Shown piece by piece: positions 19,073-28,143 of a stretch of DNA of 64,000 bases. The notes under the pieces were generated by a model, which saw nothing but the letters and a program-made list of their open reading frames with translations, was not told the DNA's origin and did not search any database. The first letter of the stretch is position 1. Every line of letters starts with the position of its first letter. This DNA comes from Geobacteraceae bacterium (GTDB lineage Bacteria; Desulfobacterota; Desulfuromonadia; Desulfuromonadales; BM103). The stretch is from the NCBI GenBank assembly GCA_024641085.1, contig JAHEDT010000003.1:62001-126000 (forward strand). The letters are read 5' to 3'. The position numbers and the translations under genes are program-made.

Positions 19073-19891
19073 TCATGAGTCGAGCTGCCCGGATCTCAGC
19101 ATCTCCCCTGTCTCCCGGTCGAAACTGACCAGTCCTTCCTCTTCGCACCAGATGCGGGTAGCCCCAACAACTGCGAGAGGAATGCAGAGCAACTGAAAGA
19201 AGGGGATGGCGAGGATCGCCATGACGCCACAGGCGAAACCGAGCATGAGGAATTTTCGCGCCATAATATAATTTTTCTGCTCACGGAAGAACTGGCGTTT
19301 GCGTACCATGACGAAACCAAGGTACTCGAAGCAGAGGAAAAAAAGCGTCAGACTGACCGCCATGACCGTATAGATACTGTTGCCAATCCCAGGCAGCAGG
19401 TTGAGTGGCAGGATCAAAACCATGATCACGACGAATACCCACATCTTTCTGGCCTCAAGGAGGATCGTCTGCCAGGCATCGCGTAAAAACCGGCCGAAGG
19501 AGAAGGATTCATCATTAATCTTGCCGCTTAGGACCTCTTCGGTGCGCTCCGAAAGCAGGTCGTTGAACGGCGACGCCAGCAGGTTGCCGACCACGGTGAA
19601 GGTGAAGAACACCAGCACCGCTGTCAGCAGGACGGCGACCACCCAGAGGAACCAGTAAAGCACGGACCAGTACCAGGCCTCTCCTTGAGGAATGTATTCC
19701 ACAACCGTGTTGCCGAAAAAATCCAGGCCGAGGTATACGGCCCCGGAGAAGACAACCAGGTTGATCAGAAAAGGGATCACGATGTACTGGAGCAGCCGCG
19801 GGTTGTGCCTCAGGATCCTCAGGCTTCGGAAAGGGGCAAAAAACCCACGGGAAAAGTTATCGACAAAGTTTCTCTTTATCAGCTCGGGCAT
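19073..19891 (-). CDS. EI24 domain-containing membrane protein (CysZ-like)
   Basis: The 272-residue protein has four or more hydrophobic segments (YIVIPFLINLVVFSGAVYLG; VLYWFLWVVAVLLTAVLVFF; MWVFVVIMVLILPLNLLPG; a pair near 215-245) and the GNLLASPFNDLLSERTEEVL segment of the EI24/CysZ family. CysZ takes up sulfate in enterobacteria; other members are uncharacterised. The ATG at 19891 has GAGGAG 7 bases upstream. It heads a two-gene unit with the SuhB-like phosphatase. No sulfur-assimilation genes are nearby, so a sulfate role is unproven. Confidence 0.8.
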   Translation of the reverse strand: MPELIKRNFVDNFSRGFFAPFRSLRILRHNPRLLQYIVIPFLINLVVFSGAVYLGLDFFGNTVVEYIPQGEAWYWSVLYWFLWVVAVLLTAVLVFFTFTVVGNLLASPFNDLLSERTEEVLSGKINDESFSFGRFLRDAWQTILLEARKMWVFVVIMVLILPLNLLPGIGNSIYTVMAVSLTLFFLCFEYLGFVMVRKRQFFREQKNYIMARKFLMLGFACGVMAILAIPFFQLLCIPLAVVGATRIWCEEEGLVSFDRETGEMLRSGQLDS

Positions 19892-20114
19892 GAAACATCT
19901 CCTCAAAGGCTTTACCTGAAACTATCAAAAACCGGCCCCAGCCACCAACGGCTTGCTTTTGAGCACGCTGTGTCCAAGTTTCTGCTTTGGATCCACCGGT
20001 CAATCATACCAGCTCCTGCCTAAATATCAGGCCATGGTTGCCTGACAAATAGGCAAAGGCAACGGGCCTGACCCGGGTAAGCCCAGTAAACCCCTGTAAT
20101 TACAGGATACAAAT
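19892..20114. other. Intergenic region between EI24 gene and amt
   Basis: No gene seen. It contains a short hairpin (TCAGGC, loop CATGGTT, GCCTGA) at about 20027-20045 with no T-run, and the upstream part of the amt control region. NtrC or other activator sites for the sigma-54 candidate at 20115 would lie here; none is clear by eye. Confidence 0.35.
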
Positions 20115-20131
20115 CCGGCACAAGTATTGAA
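20115..20131 (+). promoter_or_regulatory. Candidate sigma-54 promoter of the stand-alone amt
   Basis: CCGGCACAAGTATTGAA carries GG and the -12 region at the correct 10-base spacing and matches the TGGCAC-N5-TTGC consensus except for the first T and for A in place of C at -12. It lies 69 bases before the start codon. Ammonium transporters are classic NtrC/sigma-54 targets, which supports the reading. Confidence 0.4.
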
Positions 20132-20199
20132 ATAAGGCCTGAGATGGCGGGGACAACGGTGTCCGGAGCCAGCTACAAAAGACAAGGAGGTCTACATCC

Positions 20200-21432
20200 A
20201 TGGATTCAGCGGTCCAATCTCTCACCCGCTCCGGCGATGTCCTGTTCCTGATGCTGGGCGCCGTCATGGTCTTTGCCATGCACGCCGGCTTTGCCTTTTT
20301 GGAGGTCGGCACCGTCCGCAAGAAAAACCAGACCAATGCCCTGGTCAAGATCCTTACCGACTGGTCTGTCTCGACGGTCGTCTATTTTTTGATCGGCTAC
20401 CCGATCGCCTACGGCATCAACTTCATCATCTCTGTCGACGGCGTCATCTCTGCCGAGAACCTGCTGGGCGCTGATCAGGGTTATCAACTGGTGCGATTCT
20501 TTTTCCTCCTCTGCTTCGCAGCCTGCATTCCGGCGATCATATCCGGTGGGATTGCCGAACGAACCCGTTTCTGGCCCCAAGTCCTGGCCGGAGCTATTTT
20601 TGCCGGGCTCACCTACCCGTTCTTCGAATCACTGATCTGGGGGCAGAACAGCTCCGTTCTGCAGGCCTGGTTCACTGGGACATTTGGCGCACCATTCCAT
20701 GATTTTGCCGGCAGTGTCGTCGTTCACTCCATAGGCGGCTGGCTCGCCCTCACCGCTGTGCTCCTGCTCGGCCCCCGCATGGGCCGCTGGGTCCGTGGCA
20801 AAAGCCATGCCATACCGGTCAGCAACATCCCTTTCCTGGCCCTTGGCAGCTGGATTCTCGCCATTGGCTGGTTCGGCTTCAACGTGATGAGTGCACAGAG
20901 CCTGAGCGGCATTTCCGGCCTGGTGGCAGTTAATTCTCTCATGGCCATGGTTGGCGGCGTCATCTTTGCCGTGGTTGCCACCAAGTGCGACCCCGGTTTC
21001 GCCCACAACGGCGCCCTGGCCGGCCTGATCGCCATCTGTGCCGGATCCGACATCGTTCACCCCCTCGCCGCCTTTCTGATCGGCGGCTTAGCCGCCCTGA
21101 TTTTCGTCTATGGTTTCCAATGGGAGCAGGAGACCCTCAAGATAGACGATGTCCTTGGCGTCTGGCCATTGCATGGTATTATCGGCACCTGGGGCGGCCT
21201 CTCTGCCGGCATCTTCGGCTATAAAGAGCTCGGCGGCCTCGGCGGGGTCAGCTTCCAGTCTCAGTTGGCAGGGAGCCTGCTGGCCATAGTCTATGCCCTG
21301 GTCACTGGCTTTATTGTCTACACTATCATCGTCAAATTATTCGGCTTCCGCCTTGAACAGGAGGAGGAGTTCCGCGGGTCTGACCTCTCGATTCATCACA
21401 TCACCGCTTACCCAGAAGACAAGGTCACCTGA
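20200..21432 (+). CDS. Ammonium transporter (Amt family), stand-alone copy
   Basis: The 410-residue membrane protein has about 11 helices. Both pore histidines are visible: DFAGSVVVHSIGG and WPLHGIIGTWGG. The family signature FAHNGALAGLIAICAG is present. It takes up ammonium and would be blocked by a PII protein. The C-terminal tail (EEFRGSDLSIHHITAYPEDKVT) resembles the tail that contacts GlnK. Unlike the copy at 24507 it has no signal peptide and no adjacent glnK. A strong AAGGAGG lies before ATG 20200. It is monocistronic. Confidence 0.93.
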   Translation: MDSAVQSLTRSGDVLFLMLGAVMVFAMHAGFAFLEVGTVRKKNQTNALVKILTDWSVSTVVYFLIGYPIAYGINFIISVDGVISAENLLGADQGYQLVRFFFLLCFAACIPAIISGGIAERTRFWPQVLAGAIFAGLTYPFFESLIWGQNSSVLQAWFTGTFGAPFHDFAGSVVVHSIGGWLALTAVLLLGPRMGRWVRGKSHAIPVSNIPFLALGSWILAIGWFGFNVMSAQSLSGISGLVAVNSLMAMVGGVIFAVVATKCDPGFAHNGALAGLIAICAGSDIVHPLAAFLIGGLAALIFVYGFQWEQETLKIDDVLGVWPLHGIIGTWGGLSAGIFGYKELGGLGGVSFQSQLAGSLLAIVYALVTGFIVYTIIVKLFGFRLEQEEEFRGSDLSIHHITAYPEDKVT

Positions 21433-21458
21433 TCTGCGCAGCTCATGACCTCTCCTCG

Positions 21459-21493
21459 AACGGCCTTGGGAGAGCCCGAGGCCGTTGTTTTTT
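21459..21493 (+). terminator. Terminator of the stand-alone amt
   Basis: An 8-bp stem (AACGGCCT with AGGCCGTT) is followed by GTTTTTT. It lies 27 bases past the stop codon. Confidence 0.85.
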
Positions 21494-21680
21494 CCTGCGG
21501 TATCGGACGAGAAGGCTCCCCTCTGATGAAGGTGCCAACGCGTACGGCACGGCATCACCAGAGTCGTGTTTCTGTCCACATAAGGTTGACAGGTGCCCTC
21601 GAGTCGGGGTAGAAGCCATTCAGGATTCCTGTTCACCCCGAGATATCCAACCTGACAGTGCTGTTACCCGGAGTGTTTTA

Positions 21681-22190
21681 ATGCGCCATTCAGCAGAACA
21701 AATGATTATTGACTTCAGAGACCCGCAGGCGGCCCGCGGCTGGCAGGCTATCGATGACCGCATCATGGGTGGCTGTTCGCAGAGTCAACCGGAATATATT
21801 GATAGCGTCGGGCTGCGCTTCGCCGGCACGGTCTCACTTGTAAATAACGGCGGCTTTGCTTCGATCCGCTCGAAACCCGACCAATGGAATCTCGGTGCAT
21901 ACTCCGGGCTCAAACTCCGCCTGCGCGGTGACGCCAAAACCTACAAACTCAGTCTGCGCACGGACCTTTTTTTCGACGGCGTCAGCTACCAGGTTGCGTT
22001 CACTACCGAAAAAGACACCTGGCAGGAAATATTTCTCCCCTTCGAGGCATTTCTCCCCACACATCACGGTGTCAGTTTGACCACCGTTGCCCCCCTGAAC
22101 AGACAGAATATCACCAGCTACGGACTGTTCATCGCCGATCATCAGGAAGGGGCCTTCCAGCTGGACGTGGCCTGGGTCAAAGGAGTCTGA
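21681..22190 (+). CDS. CIA30-family protein
   Basis: The 169-residue protein matches the CIA30 fold: IDFRDPQAARGWQAIDDRIMGGCSQSQ at the N-terminus, then GTVSLVNNGGFASIRSKP, then LRGDAKTYKLSLRTDLFFDGVSYQVAF, ending TSYGLFIADHQEGAFQLDVAWV. In mitochondria CIA30 helps complex I assembly; bacterial members are uncharacterised carbohydrate-binding-like proteins. It has no signal peptide, so it is probably cytoplasmic. The start at 21681 (ATGCGCCATTC) is preceded by GGAG. It is monocistronic with its own terminator. Confidence 0.8.
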   Translation: MRHSAEQMIIDFRDPQAARGWQAIDDRIMGGCSQSQPEYIDSVGLRFAGTVSLVNNGGFASIRSKPDQWNLGAYSGLKLRLRGDAKTYKLSLRTDLFFDGVSYQVAFTTEKDTWQEIFLPFEAFLPTHHGVSLTTVAPLNRQNITSYGLFIADHQEGAFQLDVAWVKGV

Positions 22191-22239
22191 GCCGCACATC
22201 ATGCTGGCGGCGGGAGCCTCTCCGCGCATCTCAAGACAA

Positions 22240-22268
22240 AAGCCGGTTTCTGCTTAAGAAACCGGCTT
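22240..22268 (+). terminator. Terminator after the CIA30-like gene
   Basis: A perfect 12-bp stem (AAGCCGGTTTCT with AGAAACCGGCTT) with a 5-base loop, followed by AAATCTGTTT. On the other strand an AAAAG flank gives CTTTTGTC, so it may serve both directions. Confidence 0.7.
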
Positions 22269-22369
22269 AAATCTGTTTGCGATGGCTCTAAGTTCGAATC
22301 AAGCGCAAGCCATCTTGATGAGCTGCGCAGGACAAAAACACTCGCCCTGCACCAGGCCCATAGCGCTCA

Positions 22370-23131
22370 CTACATCCGGCTGCCCCGCAAGGTCTTATCA
22401 CTATACCCCCACCCCTTGCAGGAGGGGACATCGATCAGAATGAACTCCACGTTGACTTCCGCCTCCAGGGACAATGGCTTTTGCGTATCGACCCGCGCCT
22501 GGTCCTCCTTGTATAGAGCAAGGCCATCGACACGCATCTCACCTTGCGTGAGATAAATGAAGACCCTGCGCCCGGCGGTATTATCAAAGTTCAGCTTGCT
22601 TCCGGCATCCATCTGCCCGCGATAGATGGTCGCATCACTATTGAAGGTGACCACCCCGTCGAGACCCTGGCCCGAAGCGATTGGCAGCAGGCAGTTGTGC
22701 CACGCATCGGCAGAGAAACTGCGCTGGTCGTAACTGGGCGCAAGCCCGGGAACATCGGGGTGAATCCAGACCTGGTAGAAGTGCACCGGCCGGTCGGCGA
22801 GGTTGTACTCGGAATGGGTCAGGCCGGTACCGGCAGACATCCTCTGTACGTCACCGGCCTTGATCAACGCCTTGTTGCCCATACTGTCCTGGTGAGTCAT
22901 TTCACCGTCCAGAACGATGGTGATGATCTCCATCTCCTCGTGGGGATGGGTTGGAAACCCGGTGCCAGGAGCGACCACGTCGTCATTGAAAACCCGCAGA
23001 CCGCCAAACTGGATATTGTGCGGATCGTAATAGTTGGCAAAGGAGAAGAGCCAGTAGGTTTTCAACCAGCCGAAATTACTGAAATGCCGGCCGTCGGCGC
23101 GGATTATGTCGATTGATTCAATTTCTGGCAT
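22370..23131 (-). CDS. Pirin family protein (quercetinase-like bicupin)
   Basis: The 253-residue bicupin has the metal-binding motif HPHEEMEIITIVLDGEMTH and the later THSEYN. It resembles E. coli YhhW, which has quercetin 2,3-dioxygenase activity, although the natural substrate is unknown. The N-terminal domain (residues 1-125) carries the metal site and the C-terminal cupin lacks one. It is a single gene, convergent with CIA30; SYLF lies downstream in the same direction and reads independently. Confidence 0.88.
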   Translation of the reverse strand: MPEIESIDIIRADGRHFSNFGWLKTYWLFSFANYYDPHNIQFGGLRVFNDDVVAPGTGFPTHPHEEMEIITIVLDGEMTHQDSMGNKALIKAGDVQRMSAGTGLTHSEYNLADRPVHFYQVWIHPDVPGLAPSYDQRSFSADAWHNCLLPIASGQGLDGVVTFNSDATIYRGQMDAGSKLNFDNTAGRRVFIYLTQGEMRVDGLALYKEDQARVDTQKPLSLEAEVNVEFILIDVPSCKGWGYSDKTLRGSRM

Positions 23132-23177
23132 CGGCGAGGCCTCATATTAGTCATGTCGCGCCGGTAAAACCAACGCA

Positions 23178-23747
23178 TCAGTAATTCAGGTAGTCGTCCT
23201 TCCAGTACTTGGTCCCGGCCAGGTTGACTTTGGCCATCAGGCCCGCTTCCGTCATGGTGTACATGCTCGTTTCGGCGTCGATCGAAAACTCACCGGTGAG
23301 AGCGCCGCCCTTCTCTCTGGCCTTGGCGGCCGCGTCGGCCTGGCCGCCGAAATCCCAGCCGTTGTTGATAAAACTATTGTAGGCCCGTGCACTGTGGAAG
23401 ACGAAGATGACGCGTATATCCTGGATACCGACCCCAAGCCCGGCACCGACCTGGGCCATCTTCATATAGGTCCGCTGCCTGGAAGACTGATCGACCGCAA
23501 CACCGTAACCGGCTCCGCCGCCGAGGAAGAAATAGGCATTGATATTGCTGAAGACCGCATAACCGACAGCTTTGCTGATCACGCCTTCCGCGGAGACGCG
23601 TTGTCTGTAGAGTTGGGCCAGGGTTTCATTGTGCATACGCTCAATCGCATCACGTTTCTGTTCCAGGCTTCCCCCGCTCGGCGACAGGCACGCACTAAAG
23701 GTCAGAAGCACGGTAGCGCACAGGATCAGCGTCAACATTTTTTTCAT
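23178..23747 (-). CDS. SYLF-domain (Ysc84-like) lipoprotein
   Basis: The 189-residue product has a lipoprotein signal peptide (MKKMLTLILCATVLLTFSAC, Cys20) and a SYLF lipid-binding domain: ISKAVGYAVFSNINAYFFLGGGAGYGVAV, then QVGAGLGVGIQDIRVIFVF. SYLF proteins bind phosphoinositides in eukaryotes and are envelope lipoproteins of unknown role in bacteria. ATG 23747 has GAGGT 9 bases upstream, and it gives a better signal peptide than the ATG three codons earlier. It is monocistronic. Confidence 0.88.
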   Translation of the reverse strand: MKKMLTLILCATVLLTFSACLSPSGGSLEQKRDAIERMHNETLAQLYRQRVSAEGVISKAVGYAVFSNINAYFFLGGGAGYGVAVDQSSRQRTYMKMAQVGAGLGVGIQDIRVIFVFHSARAYNSFINNGWDFGGQADAAAKAREKGGALTGEFSIDAETSMYTMTEAGLMAKVNLAGTKYWKDDYLNY

Positions 23748-23940
23748 GGTTATCACCTCTGTTCAGAGCCTTTTATGAGTAATAAACGAAGATATCTTAA
23801 CACTTCCACGTACTCTTGTCCCAAATTATAATACCTGGTTATTGGCTAGGGAGACCGTTTTCAATGACTCCAAAGTGTTTACGTGACACCATTCTCTTCA
23901 GTTTGAAACCCCGAACAGACACGCAAATGGAACTTGCATT

Positions 23941-24332
23941 ATGGCCAGCAAATTCAACAAGATGGCTCAGGAGTGGCGCAAGATACTCACTTCGGAACAG
24001 TTTTATGTCACCCGGAAGCACGGCACTGAGCGGGCCTTTACCGGCACATACGACAAGCATTATGAGAAGGGCGTTGCTGTGGCCTGGATCTGCTCGATTC
24101 TGAGCACAAGTACGACTCGGGCTCCGGCTGGCTGAGCGACTACCAACCGGTCAGCCCTGAGAATATCAAGTTGTCGAAAGATCGCAGTTGGCTGATCGTG
24201 CGCAACGAAGTTCACTGCAGCTGCTGTCAAGTCCATCTGGGCCATGTCTTCAAGGATGACCCGAAGCCAACCGACCTGCGCTACGGCATCAACTCGGTTG
24301 CACTGAAATTTATCAAAGGCCACGATTATTAA
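23941..24332 (+). pseudogene. msrB: Broken peptide-methionine (R)-S-oxide reductase
   Basis: The frame from ATG 23941 reads MASKFNKMAQEWRKILTSEQ and on to TRKHGTERAFTGTYDKHYEKG, typical MsrB. At about 24072 homology shifts to another frame, which continues LDLLDSEHKYDSGSGW and ends VHLGHVFKDDPKP...RYGINSVALKFIKGHDY at 24332. The first zinc-ligand region is partly missing at the junction, as if about 13 bases were lost. The catalytic Cys of the RYCxNS motif is Gly (CGC TAC GGC ATC). Two independent lesions make an inactive gene likely. A sequencing error could explain only the shift. Confidence 0.85.
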
Positions 24333-24373
24333 TGGTGCATTGTCACTGCTGCTGCAAAAATCCACTCGATAAA

Positions 24374-24418
24374 CGTCACTGGACCGTCATGTTTGAAGAA
24401 CATGGCGGTCCAGTGACG
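24374..24418. repeat. Long hairpin (20-bp stem) after the msrB remnant
   Basis: Twenty bases at 24374-24393 pair with 24399-24418 with one G-T wobble, with a 5-base loop (TGAAG). No strong T-run follows on either strand. It may be a remnant terminator of msrB, or a small mobile repeat copy; other copies were not seen in this window. Confidence 0.6.
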
Positions 24419-24461
24419 AAATGTCGAAATGACGCAACAAGGGCCAGAGATAGGGAGAAAG

Positions 24462-24490
24462 TGAAAAACGCGGGGCGGACTCGCCCCGCG
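24462..24490 (-). terminator. Terminator of glnK-amtB
   Basis: A 9-bp GC stem (CGCGGGGCG with CGCCCCGCG) with loop of 4, followed on the minus strand by GTTTTTCAC. It lies 16 bases past the amtB stop. Confidence 0.9.
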
Positions 24491-24506
24491 CTGAGTAAAA
24501 ACAGAA

Positions 24507-25892
24507 TCAGTTCTGGGTGACCGGCTTGGTCACGCGGGCGGTGGCAGGATAATCACCGATGCCGGGTGCCGGAGCACCCATGCCGCCGAGATGCACAGTC
24601 TGGAAGTCGGGGTAAGCTTCCATACCGATTTCAGAAACATCAAGCCCCCGGTACTCATCTTCTTCGCTGCAGCGGATGCCGACAGAGACCTTGAGTAGCA
24701 GCCAGACAATGGACGTAGAGATTACCACGAAAGCGCCGATGGCGGCCACCCCGATAAACTGGGTCATGAAACTGGCTTCGCTGTTGGTAAACGGCACGGC
24801 CATGGTGCCCCAGATGCCGCAGACCAGGTGGACGGAGAGCGCACCAACCACGTCGTCGATCTTGAGCTTGTCGAAGAACGGTACAGCCAGCACGACCAAC
24901 ACGCCACCAATCGCACCTATCAGGGTCGCGGCACCAAGGGACGGCGTATCGGGACCGGCGGTGATTGCAACCAGGCCGGCCAGTGCACCGTTGAGGGCCA
25001 TGGTGACATCAACTTTCTTGTAGAGAATCTGCACTAGGATCATAGCGGCGATCATCCCACCACAAGCGGCCAGGTTGGTGTTGACCATGACGTTGGACAT
25101 GGAAATGGCGCTGGCTGCATCACCCAGGGCAAGAACTGAGCCGCCGTTGAAGCCGTACCAGCCCATCCAAAGGATGAAGGTACCAAGGGTGGCGAGGGGG
25201 ATGTTGGAGCCGGGCATCGGGTTGATTCGGCCGCCCTTGCCGTATTTGCCTTTACGGGCGCCTAGAATGATTGCACCGGTCAGGGCCGCCCAGCCACCGA
25301 CCGAGTGGACCAGCGTCGAACCGGCGAAATCTACGAAGCCCATCTCGGAGAGCCAGCCGCCGCCCCAGACCCAGGAACCCTGGATCGGATAGATGAAACC
25401 GGTCAATACCACGCAGAAAGCCAGGAATGACCAGATCTTGATGCGTTCGGCGACACAGCCGGAAACCACCGAGCACGCCGCGCCGCAAAAAACCATCTGG
25501 AAGAACCAGTCGGAAGCCGCGGCGTAATTGCCGGAATAGTCTCCGGCCAGGGCGGCGGCATCGTCAGCGGCCCACAATCCGAAAGAACCGATGTAACCGC
25601 CATCGACACCTGCATACATGAGATTGTAACCAGTGAGGTAGAAAAGGATGCCGGCGATGCCGAACAACGAGATGTTCTTCAGGCAGATGGTCGCCACATT
25701 CTTGGAGCGGACCAGACCAGACTCGAGCATGCCGAAACCTGCCGCCATCCACATCACCAGGACACCCATGATCAGAAAGGAGAAGGTGTTGAGAATATAG
25801 CTCATTTCAGAAACAGGAACGTCTTCGGCCAGAGCAAGGGCCGGCAGCATCAGCAGCAAGCCAGTTGTTAGTGCAATACAGGACTTTTTCAT
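24507..25892 (-). CDS. amtB: Ammonium transporter AmtB with signal peptide
   Basis: The 461-residue transporter begins with a cleavable signal (MKKSCIALTTGLLLMLPALALA), as in E. coli AmtB. The pore histidines are in DFAGSTLVHSVGG and SVHLVCGIWGT; MALNGALAGLVAITAG is the family signature. The C-terminus (EEDEYRGLDVSEIGMEAYPDF) is the GlnK-contact tail, followed by a 30-residue extension. ATG 25892 has AAGGAG 7 bases upstream. glnK ends 34 bases before it, the standard glnK-amtB operon, in which unmodified GlnK plugs the pore when nitrogen is plentiful. Confidence 0.96.
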   Translation of the reverse strand: MKKSCIALTTGLLLMLPALALAEDVPVSEMSYILNTFSFLIMGVLVMWMAAGFGMLESGLVRSKNVATICLKNISLFGIAGILFYLTGYNLMYAGVDGGYIGSFGLWAADDAAALAGDYSGNYAAASDWFFQMVFCGAACSVVSGCVAERIKIWSFLAFCVVLTGFIYPIQGSWVWGGGWLSEMGFVDFAGSTLVHSVGGWAALTGAIILGARKGKYGKGGRINPMPGSNIPLATLGTFILWMGWYGFNGGSVLALGDAASAISMSNVMVNTNLAACGGMIAAMILVQILYKKVDVTMALNGALAGLVAITAGPDTPSLGAATLIGAIGGVLVVLAVPFFDKLKIDDVVGALSVHLVCGIWGTMAVPFTNSEASFMTQFIGVAAIGAFVVISTSIVWLLLKVSVGIRCSEEDEYRGLDVSEIGMEAYPDFQTVHLGGMGAPAPGIGDYPATARVTKPVTQN

Positions 25893-25926
25893 AATTTTTC
25901 TCCTTATTTTTTCGATCGGTATTTTT

Positions 25927-26337
<411 letters not shown>

Positions 26338-26442
26338 CATTGCCTAGCAACTGAAGAAGAGACGTCGTTGTCCCTCATGTGTGCTGATATGTGCCCAGTG
26401 TGGGTCGTTCTAAAGCACCTTCCTGGGTTGCCTGGTCTTATA

Positions 26443-26457
26443 GCACCAGACGTGCCA
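26443..26457 (-). promoter_or_regulatory. Sigma-54 promoter of glnK-amtB
   Basis: The minus strand reads TGGCACGTCTGGTGC. That matches TGGCACGNNNNTTGC at every fixed position but one, with the GG-to-GC spacing of 10 exact. The predicted transcript would begin near 26431, about 160 bases before glnK. NtrC-type enhancer sites would be expected at about 26500-26560. Confidence 0.7.
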
Positions 26458-26556
26458 AAAACAATAAAAATTGTTATATCAGCAAGTTACAAGATTGACA
26501 AAACTGGGGCGACAAAAACATGCCTAAATATTAAACAGCAGCTGACGGGCAGAAGC

Positions 26557-28143
26557 TCATTCAACAGGCAGACAGATGCGGAACTGCGTTCCCTGCCCGG
26601 GTTGGCTTTCGAGCTTGATAAAGCCACCATGTTCGCGAATGATGTTCTGGCAGATGTAAAGCCCCAGGCCGGTCCCCTCGCCTTCCGGCTTGGTCGTAAA
26701 GAAAGGGGCGAACACCTGATCCTGGAGTTCAGTCGCTATTCCGGGACCGTCATCTTTGACGCTCAGCTCCAGCATGCCATTGTTGATACTGGTTGCCAGC
26801 AAAATCTTGCCCTGACCTTCAAGGGCATGAACTGCGTTCATCACCAGGTTGATGATCACCTGCTTGATCTTGTTCGGATCAGCCATGACCACTGGAACTT
26901 CGGTAAAATCGGTATCCAGCTGGATCGACTTGCGCTGCAACTCGAACCGCAGCAGCCTTGCGACATCAGAGACCAGGTCGTTGAGGTTCACCAGACGGTT
27001 CTGGTTTACTCGGCTGCTCGAAAACGAGAGCAGGCTGCCGGTCAGGTTCTTCAGCCGTTCGACTTCCATTTCTATTTTGTCGAGCATCTCTTCCTGGAAG
27101 CTGGAGAGAGGCTTTTCGCGCTTGAGTAGTTCCGCCGCATAAGCCACTATGGCCAGCGGATTATTGATCTCGTGGGCAATCCCGGCGGTGAGCCGGCCCA
27201 CTTCTGCCAATTTTTCACTCTGCATGGTCTGGTCAAGCAGGCGTTTGAATTCCGTAATATCTTCGACAATAACGACCGCACCCATGATCTCGTCGCCGTC
27301 ACGTAAGGGGGCAAGGCGTCTTTTCTGAAAACGGTTGGTTCCGTCCAACTGCCGGTGCAACAGTCGCAATTTTGCCTTGGAGCCACTTTGCAGCACCTGC
27401 TTGACCCTCTCTATCACCCCTTCCCCGATCAGGTTTGGGAAGAGCTCGCCGAGCCTGGCGCCAACCGCCCGTTCAGTGTTGATGCCGCTCATTTCGACCA
27501 TGCGGTTGTTCCAGGAGGTAATCACCAGCCGTTTATCAACCGTGTAGATACCGAGGTTGACGCTCTTCAGGATTCGGTCGTTGAATTCATGCAGGTGGCG
27601 GTATCCTTCACTCACTTGGCGGAGGCGGTCGTAAAGTTTTGCGTTATCGATGGCAATGGCGGCCTGACGTCCAAGGATCATCAGCGGCTCGATATCCGCG
27701 TTTGAAAAGGCACCGGGCTGTGGACTCTCGACGTTGAGGACACCGACCAGTTGCTTCTTGCTGATCAATGGCACGGCCAGTTCGCACCGGGCACCTGGAA
27801 TGCCCGGCACATAATCGGGCAGTTTGTTCACATCTTCGACCAGGATCGGTCTCTGCACTTCCGCCGTGCGTCCCATCACCCCCTGGCCGATCTGAATCGG
27901 CCCCATGGCATCTTCGGTATAGCCGTAAGCGGCCGCGGCAATCAGGTGCAGGCCATCGCTATCAAGCAGGCGGACGATCGCATTCTCAAAGTGGAAGACA
28001 TCACGGGCGACCCGCAGCACTGTGTCAAGCAGTTCCTCGAGGTCGGTCGTCGACGCCAGCTCCTGGCCTATCTCGATCAAAGCGTTGAGCAGGCGCTCGG
28101 ATTTGTACTCTGAAATTTCTGTCATAGTGGTAGCAATCATCAT
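26557..28143 (-). CDS. Soluble GAF-PAS sensor histidine kinase
   Basis: This is a 528-residue kinase without membrane segments. The order is GAF (about 25-175), a PAS domain (about 195-315; GIYTVDKRLVITSWNNRMVEMSG), HisKA with the phospho-His in VGRLTAGIAHEINNPLAI, and HATPase_c with N box IINLVMNAVHALE, G1 DDGPGI and G2 GTGLGLYI. It senses something in the cytoplasm; the GAF ligand is unknown. There is no response regulator beside it. It lies upstream of glnK on the same strand but separated by 288 bases and a sigma-54 promoter. The start could also be ATG 28125. Confidence 0.92.
   Translation of the reverse strand: MMIATTMTEISEYKSERLLNALIEIGQELASTTDLEELLDTVLRVARDVFHFENAIVRLLDSDGLHLIAAAAYGYTEDAMGPIQIGQGVMGRTAEVQRPILVEDVNKLPDYVPGIPGARCELAVPLISKKQLVGVLNVESPQPGAFSNADIEPLMILGRQAAIAIDNAKLYDRLRQVSEGYRHLHEFNDRILKSVNLGIYTVDKRLVITSWNNRMVEMSGINTERAVGARLGELFPNLIGEGVIERVKQVLQSGSKAKLRLLHRQLDGTNRFQKRRLAPLRDGDEIMGAVVIVEDITEFKRLLDQTMQSEKLAEVGRLTAGIAHEINNPLAIVAYAAELLKREKPLSSFQEEMLDKIEMEVERLKNLTGSLLSFSSSRVNQNRLVNLNDLVSDVARLLRFELQRKSIQLDTDFTEVPVVMADPNKIKQVIINLVMNAVHALEGQGKILLATSINNGMLELSVKDDGPGIATELQDQVFAPFFTTKPEGEGTGLGLYICQNIIREHGGFIKLESQPGQGTQFRICLPVE

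Noticed and set aside
26383-26397. A second sigma-54-like sequence upstream of glnK (TGGGCACATATCAGC)
   Set aside because: Correct GG-GC spacing but few other matches; the site at 26443-26457 is far better.
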